NCBI GenBank assembly: GCA_031268395.1
Contig: JAIRXI010000317.1
Span: forward strand, 1-14,282
From: Tannerella sp.
GTDB lineage: Bacteria; Bacteroidota; Bacteroidia; Bacteroidales; Tannerellaceae
Reading direction: 5' to 3'
DNA: 14,282 nt
The translations under genes and the position numbers were made by a program. Positions 1 through 7,536 of this stretch are shown piece by piece (position 1 is the stretch's first letter; each line of letters begins with the position of its first letter). A model generated the notes under the pieces. It did not search any database. It worked only from the letters and a program-made list of their open reading frames with translations, and was not told the origin of the DNA.

Positions 1-64
1 TACCATTAAAAAGATGTATGCCGTATAAATATGCTGTATAACATATTTGCAAATGCAATAGAAA

Positions 65-108
65 CGATGAACTTCCTTAACGATGAACGATGAACAATGA
101 ACGATGAA
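65..108. repeat. CGATGAA heptamer tandem repeat
   Basis: CGATGAA occurs at 65-71, 81-87, 88-94 and 102-108, with the variant CAATGAA at 95-101. The last four copies are strictly tandem. An inverted pair of the same heptamer (TTCATCG then TTCAC) lies at 333-344. Short runs of this kind are, to my recollection, common between genes in Bacteroidales; their function is not known to me. Confidence 0.8.
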
Positions 109-343
109 CGGGGTTTGCCCGTCGGGCATTCATATCCATAGAAAAAGCGATTAAACCGGCTGTTGAACTCCGTACAGAGTTCCATCCAGCAAGGTGATAT
201 ACTATTCCTGCGGAGTAAACGGCCCGCAACGCACGATGGCCCGTCCCAGCCGGAACGGGCCGTTTTTTACCGGCAGAGCATCTTCCGGACATGACAGGAG
301 AAGCGTCCAATGGACATGTACACAATGCCCCGTTCATCGTTCA
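98..343. repeat. Segment bounded by 16-bp perfect inverted repeats
   Basis: TGAACGATGAACGGGG at 98-113 is the exact reverse complement of CCCCGTTCATCGTTCA at 328-343. The 214 bases between them hold a small hairpin TGCCCG-T-CGGGCA (116-128), another hairpin GAACTC/GAGTTC near 174-193, and the intrinsic terminator at 238-268. No coding capacity is apparent. It could be a small non-autonomous element, or chance pairing of two heptamer arrays in opposite orientation. Confidence 0.6.
238..268 (+). terminator. Rho-independent terminator, + strand, orphan
   Basis: GGCCCGT (238-244) pairs with ACGGGCC (255-261), giving a 7-bp GC-rich stem with a 10-base loop. It is followed by G and six T (263-268). 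The T tract is only on the + strand side, so this stops rightward transcription. No gene was found upstream of it within the window, so it ends either a gene lying left of the window or an unannotated small RNA. Confidence 0.7.
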
Positions 344-394
344 CAAACCGTTTTATTCAAGTATGCGGCGGGACTCATCCCTTCGGGCAAAGGA

Positions 395-579
395 ACCTCA
401 TTTCCACCTAATTTTAATAACAAAACAACCTCAGTAGCAAGCAAGGCATAAACCCCCTCCGGCAAGACCTCATTACCTTATTCTTTGTAACTGTAGGGGA
501 TAAGGAGGTAAGGAGGTTCGCCCGCATATATCTCTGCTACTGAGGTTGTTTTGTTGTTAAAATGAGGTGGAAATGAGGT
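395..579. repeat. 185-bp nested inverted-repeat element (MITE-like)
   Basis: The left arm 395-439 and right arm 535-579 are 45 bp each and are reverse complements at 43 of 45 positions (mismatches at left-arm bases 410 and 418). The 95-base centre has a second, imperfect hairpin: ACCTCATTACCTTAT (467-481) against ATAAGGAGGTAAGGAGGT (500-517). The arms are AT-rich compared with the surrounding genes. There is no open frame inside and no clear target-site duplication. A full-length RNA would fold into one long rod in either direction. Most likely a MITE or an intergenic repeat family; a role as bidirectional transcription barrier is also possible. Confidence 0.75.
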
Positions 580-635
580 CTTCTGTCTGAAACGAAGGTT
601 TGCCGTGTGGCGGTCATAAAGAGATTCGTCCCACG

Positions 636-655
636 TCACATGGTTTTACCAGTGA
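636..655 (-). terminator. Possible terminator hairpin after DUF4249 gene
   Basis: TCAC-a-TGG, loop TTTTA, CCA-GTGA forms a 7-bp stem with one bulged A, beginning 27 bases past the stop codon of the leftward DUF4249 gene. No T tract follows on the minus strand, so this is a weak candidate. The larger hairpin element at 395-579 could serve instead. Confidence 0.25.
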
Positions 656-681
656 TCCGTGATGTTCTTTCCCTGCATCCG

Positions 682-1563
682 CTACGGTATGTAAATATCC
701 GCCGGCACGGTACTGTATGCCGAAAAATAGCCGACGCCGCCCTGACTGATATTCGTCGTGATATTGGAAGCCGGGCCGCCGAAGAACGGATTTTCGCCCC
801 GCTTTTCCGACTGGCACTGCCGGACGAAGTCATAAAATCCCTTTTCGATCCGGCTGATGCATATCGTGATTTTGTCGCCGGACTGTACAAACGTCGCTCC
901 GCTGTCTTCGCTGATCAGGCCGTTTCTGTTGGATATGTCGTCGAAATACATCAGCGGCATCCCGTCGAGATACTGGCCGTTGATGCCCAGATCGGAAAAG
1001 ACGGCAAACGTGGACAGCTGATATTCCATCAGCGTGTCGTTGAGGATATAGCGCACCATGTAATAATCTTCGGAAGGGTCTTCGGAGGCGTAGAGGTTCA
1101 CGGCATAATGCAGGTATCCCATGAGGCTGACCGGCTCGACGGTGAGGGAATCGATCCGGAAAGGAGGAAGCATGGTCGTGACGGCTCCGTATGTTTCCGT
1201 TCGGCCGTCTCCGTCGAAATCCACTTCCACGCTCAGCCGGTAGCTCACTCCCGGTATGGCGGCCATGGCCTGGACGGTCCGGTAGCATCCCCGGTCTTCG
1301 GGCAACTCTTCCAGTGCAAACGCCTGACCGTCCGAGGCCTGTATCTCCACGACCGCATCCGATACGGGCCGGTTGTTTTTCTCTTCAAAATAGGGAGACG
1401 AAGCGGAGATCCGGATCGTTTGCAGCGTTTCGTGTTCCGTCAGAGAGCCGTAGATGACAATCACCGGCTCCGAATCGTTCGTATTCAGTTCGATCGGCGC
1501 CGTACAGGCAAGCAGCGCCGGGAGGAACAGCAGTACGGGGAAAAAACGGAACGGATGCAACAT
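682..1563 (-). CDS. DUF4249 family outer-membrane-associated lipoprotein
   Basis: A 293-residue lipoprotein of the DUF4249 family, which in Bacteroidota is nearly always encoded next to a TonB-dependent receptor; its biochemical role is unknown. The N-terminus is a hydrophobic signal with lipobox LLAC at residues 17-20, so Cys20 should be lipidated. The residues after it (TAPIELN) lack the acidic run typical of Bacteroides surface-export signals, so periplasmic orientation is possible. The mature part begins with a beta-rich segment (VIVIYGSLTEHE) and ends with the family-like tail NPFFGGP...GGVGYFSAYS, so the protein looks complete. It starts 3 bases after the receptor stop codon (TGA-CTC-ATG on the minus strand), so the two are surely co-transcribed and probably translationally linked. 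Family assignment is from sequence pattern; function is inferred only from pairing. Confidence 0.85.
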   Translation of the reverse strand: MLHPFRFFPVLLFLPALLACTAPIELNTNDSEPVIVIYGSLTEHETLQTIRISASSPYFEEKNNRPVSDAVVEIQASDGQAFALEELPEDRGCYRTVQAMAAIPGVSYRLSVEVDFDGDGRTETYGAVTTMLPPFRIDSLTVEPVSLMGYLHYAVNLYASEDPSEDYYMVRYILNDTLMEYQLSTFAVFSDLGINGQYLDGMPLMYFDDISNRNGLISEDSGATFVQSGDKITICISRIEKGFYDFVRQCQSEKRGENPFFGGPASNITTNISQGGVGYFSAYSTVPADIYIP

Positions 1564-1566
1564 GAG

Positions 1567-3876
1567 TCAGAATTTAAAATTGTACGTAATGGAGGGCACC
1601 ACCCCGAACAGATACAGCATTTCGGCGTAGGGCACGCCCGTGTCGGCGTTCTGGTCGTAGGTGATCATCCAGGGATTTTTCTTCCCGTAGGCATTGTAGA
1701 GCGAGAGGTTCCATTCGCTCTGCAGGCGTTTGCCCGGACGGGGATGCGGAACAAAACCGAGCGACAGGTCCAGCCGGTGGTAGTCGGGACGGCGGTATTC
1801 GTTGCGCCCGGAATAAATCGGGAAATATTCGCCGCTGATCTCGAAACGTCCCGAGGGATAGGTGGTCGGGTTGCCCGTCGCATAGACCCAGGTGGCGGAG
1901 ACGTTCCATTTTTCCGAAAACGCATAGTTGGCCACCGCGTTCAGGGCGTGCGTCCGGTCGTAGGGCGCCGGGTAGGTTTTTCCCCCGTTGATTTCGGGAA
2001 TGGTGCGTTCGGAGCGCGAGAGGGTATAATTGAGAAAGCCTGTCAGCGCGCCCGTATTCCTGCGCAGCACCCATTCCACCCCATAGGCGCGGCCGGTGCC
2101 GGTGCGCACTTCGCCGTCCAGGTTGGGATTCATCAGCAGCGTGGCATGTTCGGCAAAGTCGATCACGTGGGTCAGGTGCTTGTAATACACTTCCACCGAC
2201 GCTTCCCAGACATTGCCGCCGAAATTGCGGAAATAGCCGGTTGAATAGAGGTCGACGTGCTGCGGGTGTATGTTGGGGCCGGCCGAAAACCAGATGTCCA
2301 GCGGCGAGCCGGAGGAAGAATTGTTGGCCAGCTGGATAAACTGCACGTTGTGTGTATAATTCATCTTGACCGACGAAGCGTCCGTCAGTTTCCAGACAAG
2401 TCCCGCGCGCGGCTCCACGGCCGTATGGGTATAATAGACTTTCCCGGCCCCGTAGGTGGCCGTGTCCACGATTTCGTACTCCCTGCCATACTGCGGCACG
2501 GTTGCCCTCCCGATGTTCTGGAACAGCGTCCCGCGCAGGCCGTACCTGACGGTGAGGTGTTCCGAGAGTTTCTGTTCGTTCGAGGCATACAGGCTGTATT
2601 CCATGGCCGTGCCTGCCTCTTTCCGCAGTCCTCCGTAGCCTTCCATGGCCACGACGCCCGGATTGAAGCGGTGCAGGGTGAGCGAGGCGCCGTAATCCAG
2701 GTTCCACCGGTCGTTGAGGGGCTGGCCGACGTCGAAGCGCAGACTCCAGTCCCGGATGCCGGAGACCCAGCTGGCCTTCGCGTTTTCGAGTTTGGATTCC
2801 AGGCCGTAGTCGTAGCTGGCCAGGTGCAGGCCGGTCCTGGCATAGAGCGTTTCGGAGAAGACGTGCTGCCAGAGCAGCGAGGCGGCGCCGTTGCCGTAGT
2901 GGAACTGGCCCATGGTGGCGCCGAAGCGGTCGCTGCCGTAATAGCCGTTCAGTTCCAGACGGTCGCTGTCGGTCAGGCGGTGTGTGACCTTGGCATTCAG
3001 GTCGTAGAAATAGACGGACGAGCGGCGCAGGGCTTCGTTGGACGAGAGTTTGAGGAACAGGTCGGCGTAGCTGCGCCGTCCGCCCACCATCCACGACGTT
3101 TTTTCTCCCAGCGGCGCCTCCGCCGTCATGCGGCTTGAGATCAGTCCGATGCCGCCCGTGACGCTCAGGCGGTCGGGCCGGGCGGTGCGGGTCTGCACGT
3201 CGAGCAGGGACGAGAGCCGGCCGCCGTGCCGCAGGGGGAGGTCGCCCTTGTAGAGCGAGACGCCGCCCAGCACGTCGCTGTTGAAGACCGAGAAGAAGCC
3301 CAGCAGGTGCGAGGCGTTGTAGATGGTGGTGTTATCAATCAGGATCAGGTTCTGGTCGGGCGTGCCGCCCCGCACGCTGAACCCCGATCCGCCTTCCGAC
3401 GCGGTCTGCACGCCGGGGAGCAGCTGGATGGCCTTGAGCACGTCCACCTCGCCCATCAGCGCCGGCATCCGCCGGATTTCCGTCGCGTTCAGTTTTTCCA
3501 TTCCCATCTGCACGCTGCTTATGTTCCGGTCCGTCGCGCGGGCCGAGACTTCCACTTCCTCCAGTTGCGTGCTCATGTCGAGTGCAAAGTCGACGGTCGT
3601 GTCCCGCTCGGCCCGGAAGGTGATCTCTTTCCGGTAAAAGCCAACGCTGGACGAGACCAGTGTCCAGGTGTCCCGCCGGAGCAGGAGTGTGTACCGGCCT
3701 TCTCCGTCCGTGACCGTATAGATCCGGTTCGAGTCTCTGGCAAACACGACCGCCTCGGCGAGGGGTTCTCCCGTCTGGCGGTCGATCACCTTCCCCCGGA
3801 CCTGTACCTGCTGGGCACACAGCGGCAGGCACATCAGCAGGCTCGCGCATAACAGACCGTATTTTCCGTTACTCAT
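1567..3876 (-). CDS. TonB-dependent outer-membrane receptor
   Basis: A 769-residue receptor expected to take up a ligand across the outer membrane using TonB/ExbBD energy. Residues 1-21 form a signal peptide (cleavage likely after LCA). About 24-101 is a carboxypeptidase-regulatory-like beta domain (GKVIDRQTGEPLAEA...DGEGRYTL). About 105-235 is the plug, with LPGVQ (153-157) and FSVRGG (166-171). The rest is a 22-strand-type barrel ending in aromatic NFKF, a typical outer-membrane insertion signal. I chose the ATG at 3876 because it places the signal peptide at the N-terminus. The frame stays open to a TTG at 4035, but that lies inside the putative -7 box; an ATG at 3966 is a less likely alternative. 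There is no SusD homologue; the partner is the DUF4249 lipoprotein. The ligand is unknown, and location beside xylose genes is only suggestive. Confidence 0.92.
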   Translation of the reverse strand: MSNGKYGLLCASLLMCLPLCAQQVQVRGKVIDRQTGEPLAEAVVFARDSNRIYTVTDGEGRYTLLLRRDTWTLVSSSVGFYRKEITFRAERDTTVDFALDMSTQLEEVEVSARATDRNISSVQMGMEKLNATEIRRMPALMGEVDVLKAIQLLPGVQTASEGGSGFSVRGGTPDQNLILIDNTTIYNASHLLGFFSVFNSDVLGGVSLYKGDLPLRHGGRLSSLLDVQTRTARPDRLSVTGGIGLISSRMTAEAPLGEKTSWMVGGRRSYADLFLKLSSNEALRRSSVYFYDLNAKVTHRLTDSDRLELNGYYGSDRFGATMGQFHYGNGAASLLWQHVFSETLYARTGLHLASYDYGLESKLENAKASWVSGIRDWSLRFDVGQPLNDRWNLDYGASLTLHRFNPGVVAMEGYGGLRKEAGTAMEYSLYASNEQKLSEHLTVRYGLRGTLFQNIGRATVPQYGREYEIVDTATYGAGKVYYTHTAVEPRAGLVWKLTDASSVKMNYTHNVQFIQLANNSSSGSPLDIWFSAGPNIHPQHVDLYSTGYFRNFGGNVWEASVEVYYKHLTHVIDFAEHATLLMNPNLDGEVRTGTGRAYGVEWVLRRNTGALTGFLNYTLSRSERTIPEINGGKTYPAPYDRTHALNAVANYAFSEKWNVSATWVYATGNPTTYPSGRFEISGEYFPIYSGRNEYRRPDYHRLDLSLGFVPHPRPGKRLQSEWNLSLYNAYGKKNPWMITYDQNADTGVPYAEMLYLFGVVPSITYNFKF

Positions 3877-3967
3877 TGCACATAAAAGAGAAGGTAAGAC
3901 AGGACATGCCGCCTGCTCCCTCCCGGGAAGGGAAGGGGCCGTCGAGCGGGACAGTTGTTTGGACATG

Positions 3968-4008
3968 GTAACATGTTCCGAAGTTTCCGTAACGAGTTCC
4001 GAAGTTTC
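3968..4008 (-). repeat. Two-copy 21-bp-period repeat in receptor leader
   Basis: On the + strand GTAACATGTTCCGAAGTTTC (3968-3987) is repeated at 3989-4008 with only two differences (AT versus GA), one base apart. It lies between the putative transcription start (near 4026) and the receptor ATG at 3876, so it would be in the 5' untranslated leader. Its 21-base period equals two DNA turns or seven codons. Confidence 0.85.
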
Positions 4009-4032
4009 TGAAATACAGATCAAACATGGCCG

Positions 4033-4063
4033 CAAATATAAGCCTTCTTTTTGGGGCAGAAAA
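4033..4063 (-). promoter_or_regulatory. Bacteroidetes-type promoter for receptor/DUF4249
   Basis: Read on the minus strand, TATATTTG at 4040-4033 matches the Bacteroidetes -7 consensus TAnnTTTG exactly. Nineteen bases further upstream is TTTT (4063-4060), three of four matches to the -33 TTTG. Transcription would start about 4026, giving a leader of about 150 bases to the receptor ATG. Confidence 0.6.
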
Positions 4064-4067
4064 ATAT

Positions 4068-4099
4068 TTCGCCAAAAAAATGGGAACGGTTCGCCAAAA
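4068..4099. repeat. Direct repeat TTCGCCAAAA, 22 bp apart
   Basis: TTCGCCAAAA is present at 4068-4077 and again at 4090-4099 in the same orientation. The repeat starts 5 bases upstream of the -33 position of the receptor promoter, spaced about two helical turns. That is the usual geometry for an activator binding tandem sites on one DNA face; no regulator is encoded nearby, so this is a candidate only. Confidence 0.45.
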
Positions 4100-4293
4100 C
4101 AGGACTTACACGCTGTTTTCCCCTGTTTTCCTTATATCGGCAGAGAGCAGGGACAGGACCCTGCCCTGCCCCTGCGAAATCGAACCGGCTCATCTTTGCA
4201 GGTCTTTTACGAATGACATGGTTATTCCTCCCGCCGGACTGAAATAGCCTGTAATAAAAGAGCCTCTTCCCTGTCATCCGCTTTTTATGGCGT

Positions 4294-7200
4294 CTATCTG
4301 CTGCCGTTCTGTTTCTGCTGTCCCGGCGTTGCCGGACCCGCTTCCAGTCCCTGCCGTCCCAGCTCGATCAGCCGGTGGCAGTGCGCCCGGTTCTTTTCGT
4401 CCATGTCGTCTTCCCAGATTTGCAGGTCGGGCAGGGAGACGGCAAAGTAATCCATCCGGAAACGGTCGAACAGGTGTGTCTCGCCATACGCAATCAGGGT
4501 GTTGAAACAGCTTCGCGCCCGGTCTTCGCGGGCGAGTTTGCGGAAAGCCAGCCCCTGATAGTATATTTTTCCCGGGTTCCGGTCGTTGTAATACATGGCG
4601 GCGGCCAGCGTGAAAGTGCCCTGCGCAGCCTGTTCAAAACACGCCTTTGCTTCGGCTTCGCGTCCGAGGCCTTCCAGTGCACATCCCCGCCAGTAGTCCA
4701 GGTCATTCTCCTGCGCGCCGTAGAGCTTGCCCTCGCCCAGGTTGGGCGGATAGACATAACACTCGTCCAGCAGGGCAAGGGCACGGGCAGGATCGTTTTC
4801 GTCCATCGCGCGCCGCGCCGGTTCGATGCGCGCCTGCCGGTACTGCGCGGCTACCTTGCCTTCGCCGCCTTCCCAGGGATGGAACCTGCGGGCGTCGATG
4901 AGTTGCCTGGCTTCGTCGTGGCGTCCCAGCCGGTTGAGCAGCGTGACGTACTCCAGGTAAACGTCGTCGCGCGTCCAGGCTGTGGTCCGATGGCGTTCGA
5001 GGAAGGCGAGCCGTTCGGCATCCGGACGGTTCAGCCGCCCGTACAGCCGGTCAAGTTCCATCAGGATGCGCGCGTCGGAAGTGTCCAGCGCAAAGGCTTT
5101 CTCCAGGAGCGCGAGGGCACGTTCCCGGTCGTTCAGTTTGTTGAAACAGGCCAGCGCGAGGTTCCGCAGGACGGTCGGGAAGGTGTCGTCCTGCGCGGCC
5201 GAACGCTCCCACAGGGCAATGGCTTCGGGATACTGCCGCTTGTCGTACCAGAGGTTGCCCAGCAGGTAGGCCGCCCGCGGACTGTGATCCACCAGCGCGA
5301 TGGAGGCCGTCAGCGCCTGGATAGCCTCCAGCCGGTTCGGGAAGGAGCATCCCGGCGGCCGCCGTTCCATCTCCCGCACGGCGGCGGCGCTTTCCTCCGG
5401 CCGGCCGAGCCTGTCCAGACACCATGCCTTGTAGACATAGATCATGGCGTCTTCCGTACAGCCGCAGGCCAGCGCCGTCTCCAGCACCTCCAGCGCTTCT
5501 TCCCAGCATCCGGCCGAGGCGTAGTCGACGGCCAGTTCCGCGTAATTGTGCGGTTCGTCGCGCAGCAGGCGACGGAATGTGTCTGTTTCCTGCTCTTGCA
5601 GGAGGCACTGCTCGAAGAGACAGCCGAAGTTGAATGCGTCCAGCGTCAGCGAGTCGGCCGCCAGCGCCAGCGCTTCGCTCCCGCGCGCCAGCCGGCGCAG
5701 GATGACGCACTTCAGATGGCGGGCGCGGTGGTTGTGCCAGTTCCGGACGAGCGACCGGTCTATTTCGTCCAGCGCCGTGTCCCAGTCTTTCCGGATGCAC
5801 GAGAGCTGGGCCAGCGCAAAATAGCCTGCATCCTGCCATGCGGCATTCCAGCAGGACTTGTAGAAAAAGGTACGGGCTTCGTCGTATTTCTCCTGATACC
5901 TGAGGGAGAGTCCGAGGTTGTAGAGCGGTTCGCCGTCGTAGGGGTTCGGGTTGCGCCGGGTGAGCGTGTCCACGGCCCGGCGCAGGCAGGGTTCGGCTTC
6001 GGCAAACTGGCCTCTGCGGATGAGCCACAGGCCCAGGGCATTGTTGTTGCGCACGTCGGAGGGGTCGCGGCGAAGCGCTTCCCGGTAATAGTCCGTCGGC
6101 TGCCAGGTGGCATGGCGGTACTGTTCCAGGTGGAGGCCGGTGAGGTAGAGCTGTTCTGTGGAGGAGATCTCCTGCGGATCGGGCGCCGGTCTGGCGGCCT
6201 GGGGCAGGGGCCGGAGGGTTTCCGGTTCGGAGGTCCAGGCGAGCAGCGTCCGGCCGGCGGCCGAGGCGACAGTTACCCGGATGCCGGCCATCGTTTCGGC
6301 CGGTATGCCGGCTTCGAAGACGGTTTCCGGCACGAGGTCGGCCACGGTTTCAAACACCGTCCGCCCGTCCCTGGCAACCGTGATCCGGAGTTGCCTCTGC
6401 GCCGAAGTTGTGAGGATTTTCAGGCGGGAGACGCCGCCGCCCTCCGGTTCGATGTTCATCAGCAGGTCGGCGGTAGCGTTTTTCACGACGCCCAGTTCGC
6501 GGTAGGGGATGAAGTACTGGGTGAACGTTTTTTCCTCGTAGGGCTGTATCCATGAGAAGTCCGGCTGGTTGTCCGTAAAGACGCCCGTCATCAGTTCGAT
6601 GTAGGGTCCGTCTTCGTCGGTCAGGTTGCGGTCCCAGGCCTGTCCGAAGTCGCCGTTTCCCCAGGTCCACTGTTTTTTGCCCGGCGCGATGTGGTGGTTG
6701 GCCACGTGCAGGACGCCGGCGCGCGTGTCGTTTTCGTAGCCGCCGATGAAGTCGCAGTCGGAATGGACGGCCATGTAGGAGGTGGGGACGGGGATATTGC
6801 GGTAGCGCGAGATGTCGACGCCGGCAGAATAGTCTACCTTATAATACACACCCGTGGCAACGGGGTAGCGGGAGACGTCACGCTTGCCGTGGTCGAAGAC
6901 GGCATGCACGTCGCCGGGGAAGACCGACTGGTAGTGTTCGTTTACGGCCACGGCCGGGTTTGCCCACCAGAGGAAGGTCTGCGGGAGGTCGGTCGGGTTG
7001 TAGAGCTGTCCCAGGATCTCCAGTACGGCACGTCCGGGCGAGAGCCTGAATCCGGCCATGCCTTTCTGATGAAACATTCGCTCGCGTTCGCTTACCCAGA
7101 CCGTGGCGCTCCCGTCGGCAGCCGTTTCTGTCCGGAAATCTACCGGCAGGAAGGTACTGGGCCGGTGATGCTGCGGCCAGTTGAACTCGATGCCGCCCGA

Positions 7201-7536
7201 GATCCAGGGACCCGTCAGCCCGACCAGCGCCGGTTTGATCACCCGGTTGTAGTAGATGAAATGGCGCTCCCGGATTTTGTCGTATGCCATCTGAACCCGT
7301 CCGCCCAGTCCGGGGAGGATCATGATTTTGAGGTATTCGTTTTCAAGGAAGACGGCATGGTAGGGCCGGTCTTCACGCCGGTCCTCGATTTTCTCGATAA
7401 CGGCATACGGATATACCGCGCCGCTGCTTCCCTGATAGACGCGCTTTTCCAGAAACATCGGGTTCTTTTCGGGCTTGCCGGTGCCGTAGGTCGGCAGCAG
7501 GATGTCTTCTTCCCACACTTTTACGGAAGGTTTCAT
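4294..7536 (-). CDS. DUF5107 domain protein with C-terminal TPR repeats
   Basis: A 1080-residue cytoplasmic protein of unknown activity. Residues about 10-350 match DUF5107, which has the look of an aldose-epimerase/galactose-mutarotase type beta-sandwich: PGLGGR (75-80), GPWISGGIEFNWPQHHR (109-125), WWANPAVAVNEHYQ (190-203), HHIAPGKKQWTWG (281-293) and DEDGPYIEL (307-315). His, Glu and Asp in these motifs are candidates for sugar binding or catalysis. About 350-470 is a beta-rich linker; from about 480 to the end are many TPR-like helical repeats (for example RRDPSDVRNNNALGLWLIRR). No signal peptide or membrane segment is seen. The start is the ATG at 7536, because it gives the family-like N-terminus MKPSVKVWEE and overlaps the porter stop as ATGA; the open frame continues upstream to 7884 only as a shadow of the porter gene. 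The coupling implies that it works on the cargo of the porter. A glycosidase, epimerase or sugar sensor are all possible. Confidence 0.88.
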   Translation of the reverse strand: MKPSVKVWEEDILLPTYGTGKPEKNPMFLEKRVYQGSSGAVYPYAVIEKIEDRREDRPYHAVFLENEYLKIMILPGLGGRVQMAYDKIRERHFIYYNRVIKPALVGLTGPWISGGIEFNWPQHHRPSTFLPVDFRTETAADGSATVWVSERERMFHQKGMAGFRLSPGRAVLEILGQLYNPTDLPQTFLWWANPAVAVNEHYQSVFPGDVHAVFDHGKRDVSRYPVATGVYYKVDYSAGVDISRYRNIPVPTSYMAVHSDCDFIGGYENDTRAGVLHVANHHIAPGKKQWTWGNGDFGQAWDRNLTDEDGPYIELMTGVFTDNQPDFSWIQPYEEKTFTQYFIPYRELGVVKNATADLLMNIEPEGGGVSRLKILTTSAQRQLRITVARDGRTVFETVADLVPETVFEAGIPAETMAGIRVTVASAAGRTLLAWTSEPETLRPLPQAARPAPDPQEISSTEQLYLTGLHLEQYRHATWQPTDYYREALRRDPSDVRNNNALGLWLIRRGQFAEAEPCLRRAVDTLTRRNPNPYDGEPLYNLGLSLRYQEKYDEARTFFYKSCWNAAWQDAGYFALAQLSCIRKDWDTALDEIDRSLVRNWHNHRARHLKCVILRRLARGSEALALAADSLTLDAFNFGCLFEQCLLQEQETDTFRRLLRDEPHNYAELAVDYASAGCWEEALEVLETALACGCTEDAMIYVYKAWCLDRLGRPEESAAAVREMERRPPGCSFPNRLEAIQALTASIALVDHSPRAAYLLGNLWYDKRQYPEAIALWERSAAQDDTFPTVLRNLALACFNKLNDRERALALLEKAFALDTSDARILMELDRLYGRLNRPDAERLAFLERHRTTAWTRDDVYLEYVTLLNRLGRHDEARQLIDARRFHPWEGGEGKVAAQYRQARIEPARRAMDENDPARALALLDECYVYPPNLGEGKLYGAQENDLDYWRGCALEGLGREAEAKACFEQAAQGTFTLAAAMYYNDRNPGKIYYQGLAFRKLAREDRARSCFNTLIAYGETHLFDRFRMDYFAVSLPDLQIWEDDMDEKNRAHCHRLIELGRQGLEAGPATPGQQKQNGSR

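Larger units (their letters stand above)
1..681. other. Gene-free repeat-rich intergenic region
   Basis: No reading frame here has a plausible start, ribosome site and protein-like composition. The short open frames at 77-337 and 194-451 are low-complexity and run across the repeats. What the region does hold is listed separately: heptamer repeats near 65-108 with inverted copies at 333-344, a + strand intrinsic terminator at 238-268, a 185-bp nested inverted-repeat element at 395-579, and a small hairpin at 636-655 just past the end of the DUF4249 gene. A perfect 10-bp palindrome ATTTGCAAAT sits at 45-54. It overlaps CATATTTG (42-49), which is one base off the Bacteroidetes -7 consensus on the + strand. 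Confidence 0.75.
3877..4293 (-). other. Receptor leader and upstream control region
   Basis: This 417-base gap between the receptor start and the DUF5107 stop has no convincing gene (the 85-codon open frames at 4020-4277 and 3959-4216 lack protein features). It contains the receptor promoter (4033-4063), two TTCGCCAAAA direct repeats (4068-4099), the 21-bp-period leader repeat (3968-4008), a near-palindrome TCCCTCCCGGGAAGGGA around 3917-3933, and a hairpin GCAGGG/CCCTGC at 4147-4164. The separate promoter suggests the receptor pair is transcribed apart from the DUF5107 unit. Confidence 0.6.

Noticed and set aside
194..451. 85-codon plus-strand frame in the first region
   Set aside because: It runs across an intrinsic terminator and into the left arm of the inverted-repeat element; not a plausible gene.
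607..2244. 545-codon open frame on the plus strand opposite DUF4249 and the receptor
   Set aside because: It spans the boundary of two well-supported genes on the other strand and has no recognisable protein features; a shadow frame.
3877..4035. N-terminal extension of the receptor to a TTG at 4035
   Set aside because: The TTG lies inside the -7 promoter box, and the extension would bury the signal peptide 53 residues into the protein.
4147..4192. Possible G-quadruplex on the minus strand (GGGGCAGGGCAGGG)
   Set aside because: Only three clear G runs are close together; the same bases are better explained by the GCAGGG/CCCTGC hairpin.
4255..4275. Terminator for the DUF5107 gene (AAGAG-G-CTCTTTTATTA on the minus strand)
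   Set aside because: The stem is only four or five pairs with a near-zero loop, too weak to call although its position is suitable.
4020..4277. 85-codon open frame on the minus strand between DUF5107 and the receptor
   Set aside because: Its 3' end runs through the receptor promoter, it has no family resemblance and no clear ribosome site; probably chance in a gap.
4375..6555. 726-codon open frame on the plus strand opposite the DUF5107 gene
   Set aside because: Fully antisense to conserved domains, with low-complexity Arg/Gly/Gln/Val composition; codon-bias shadow.
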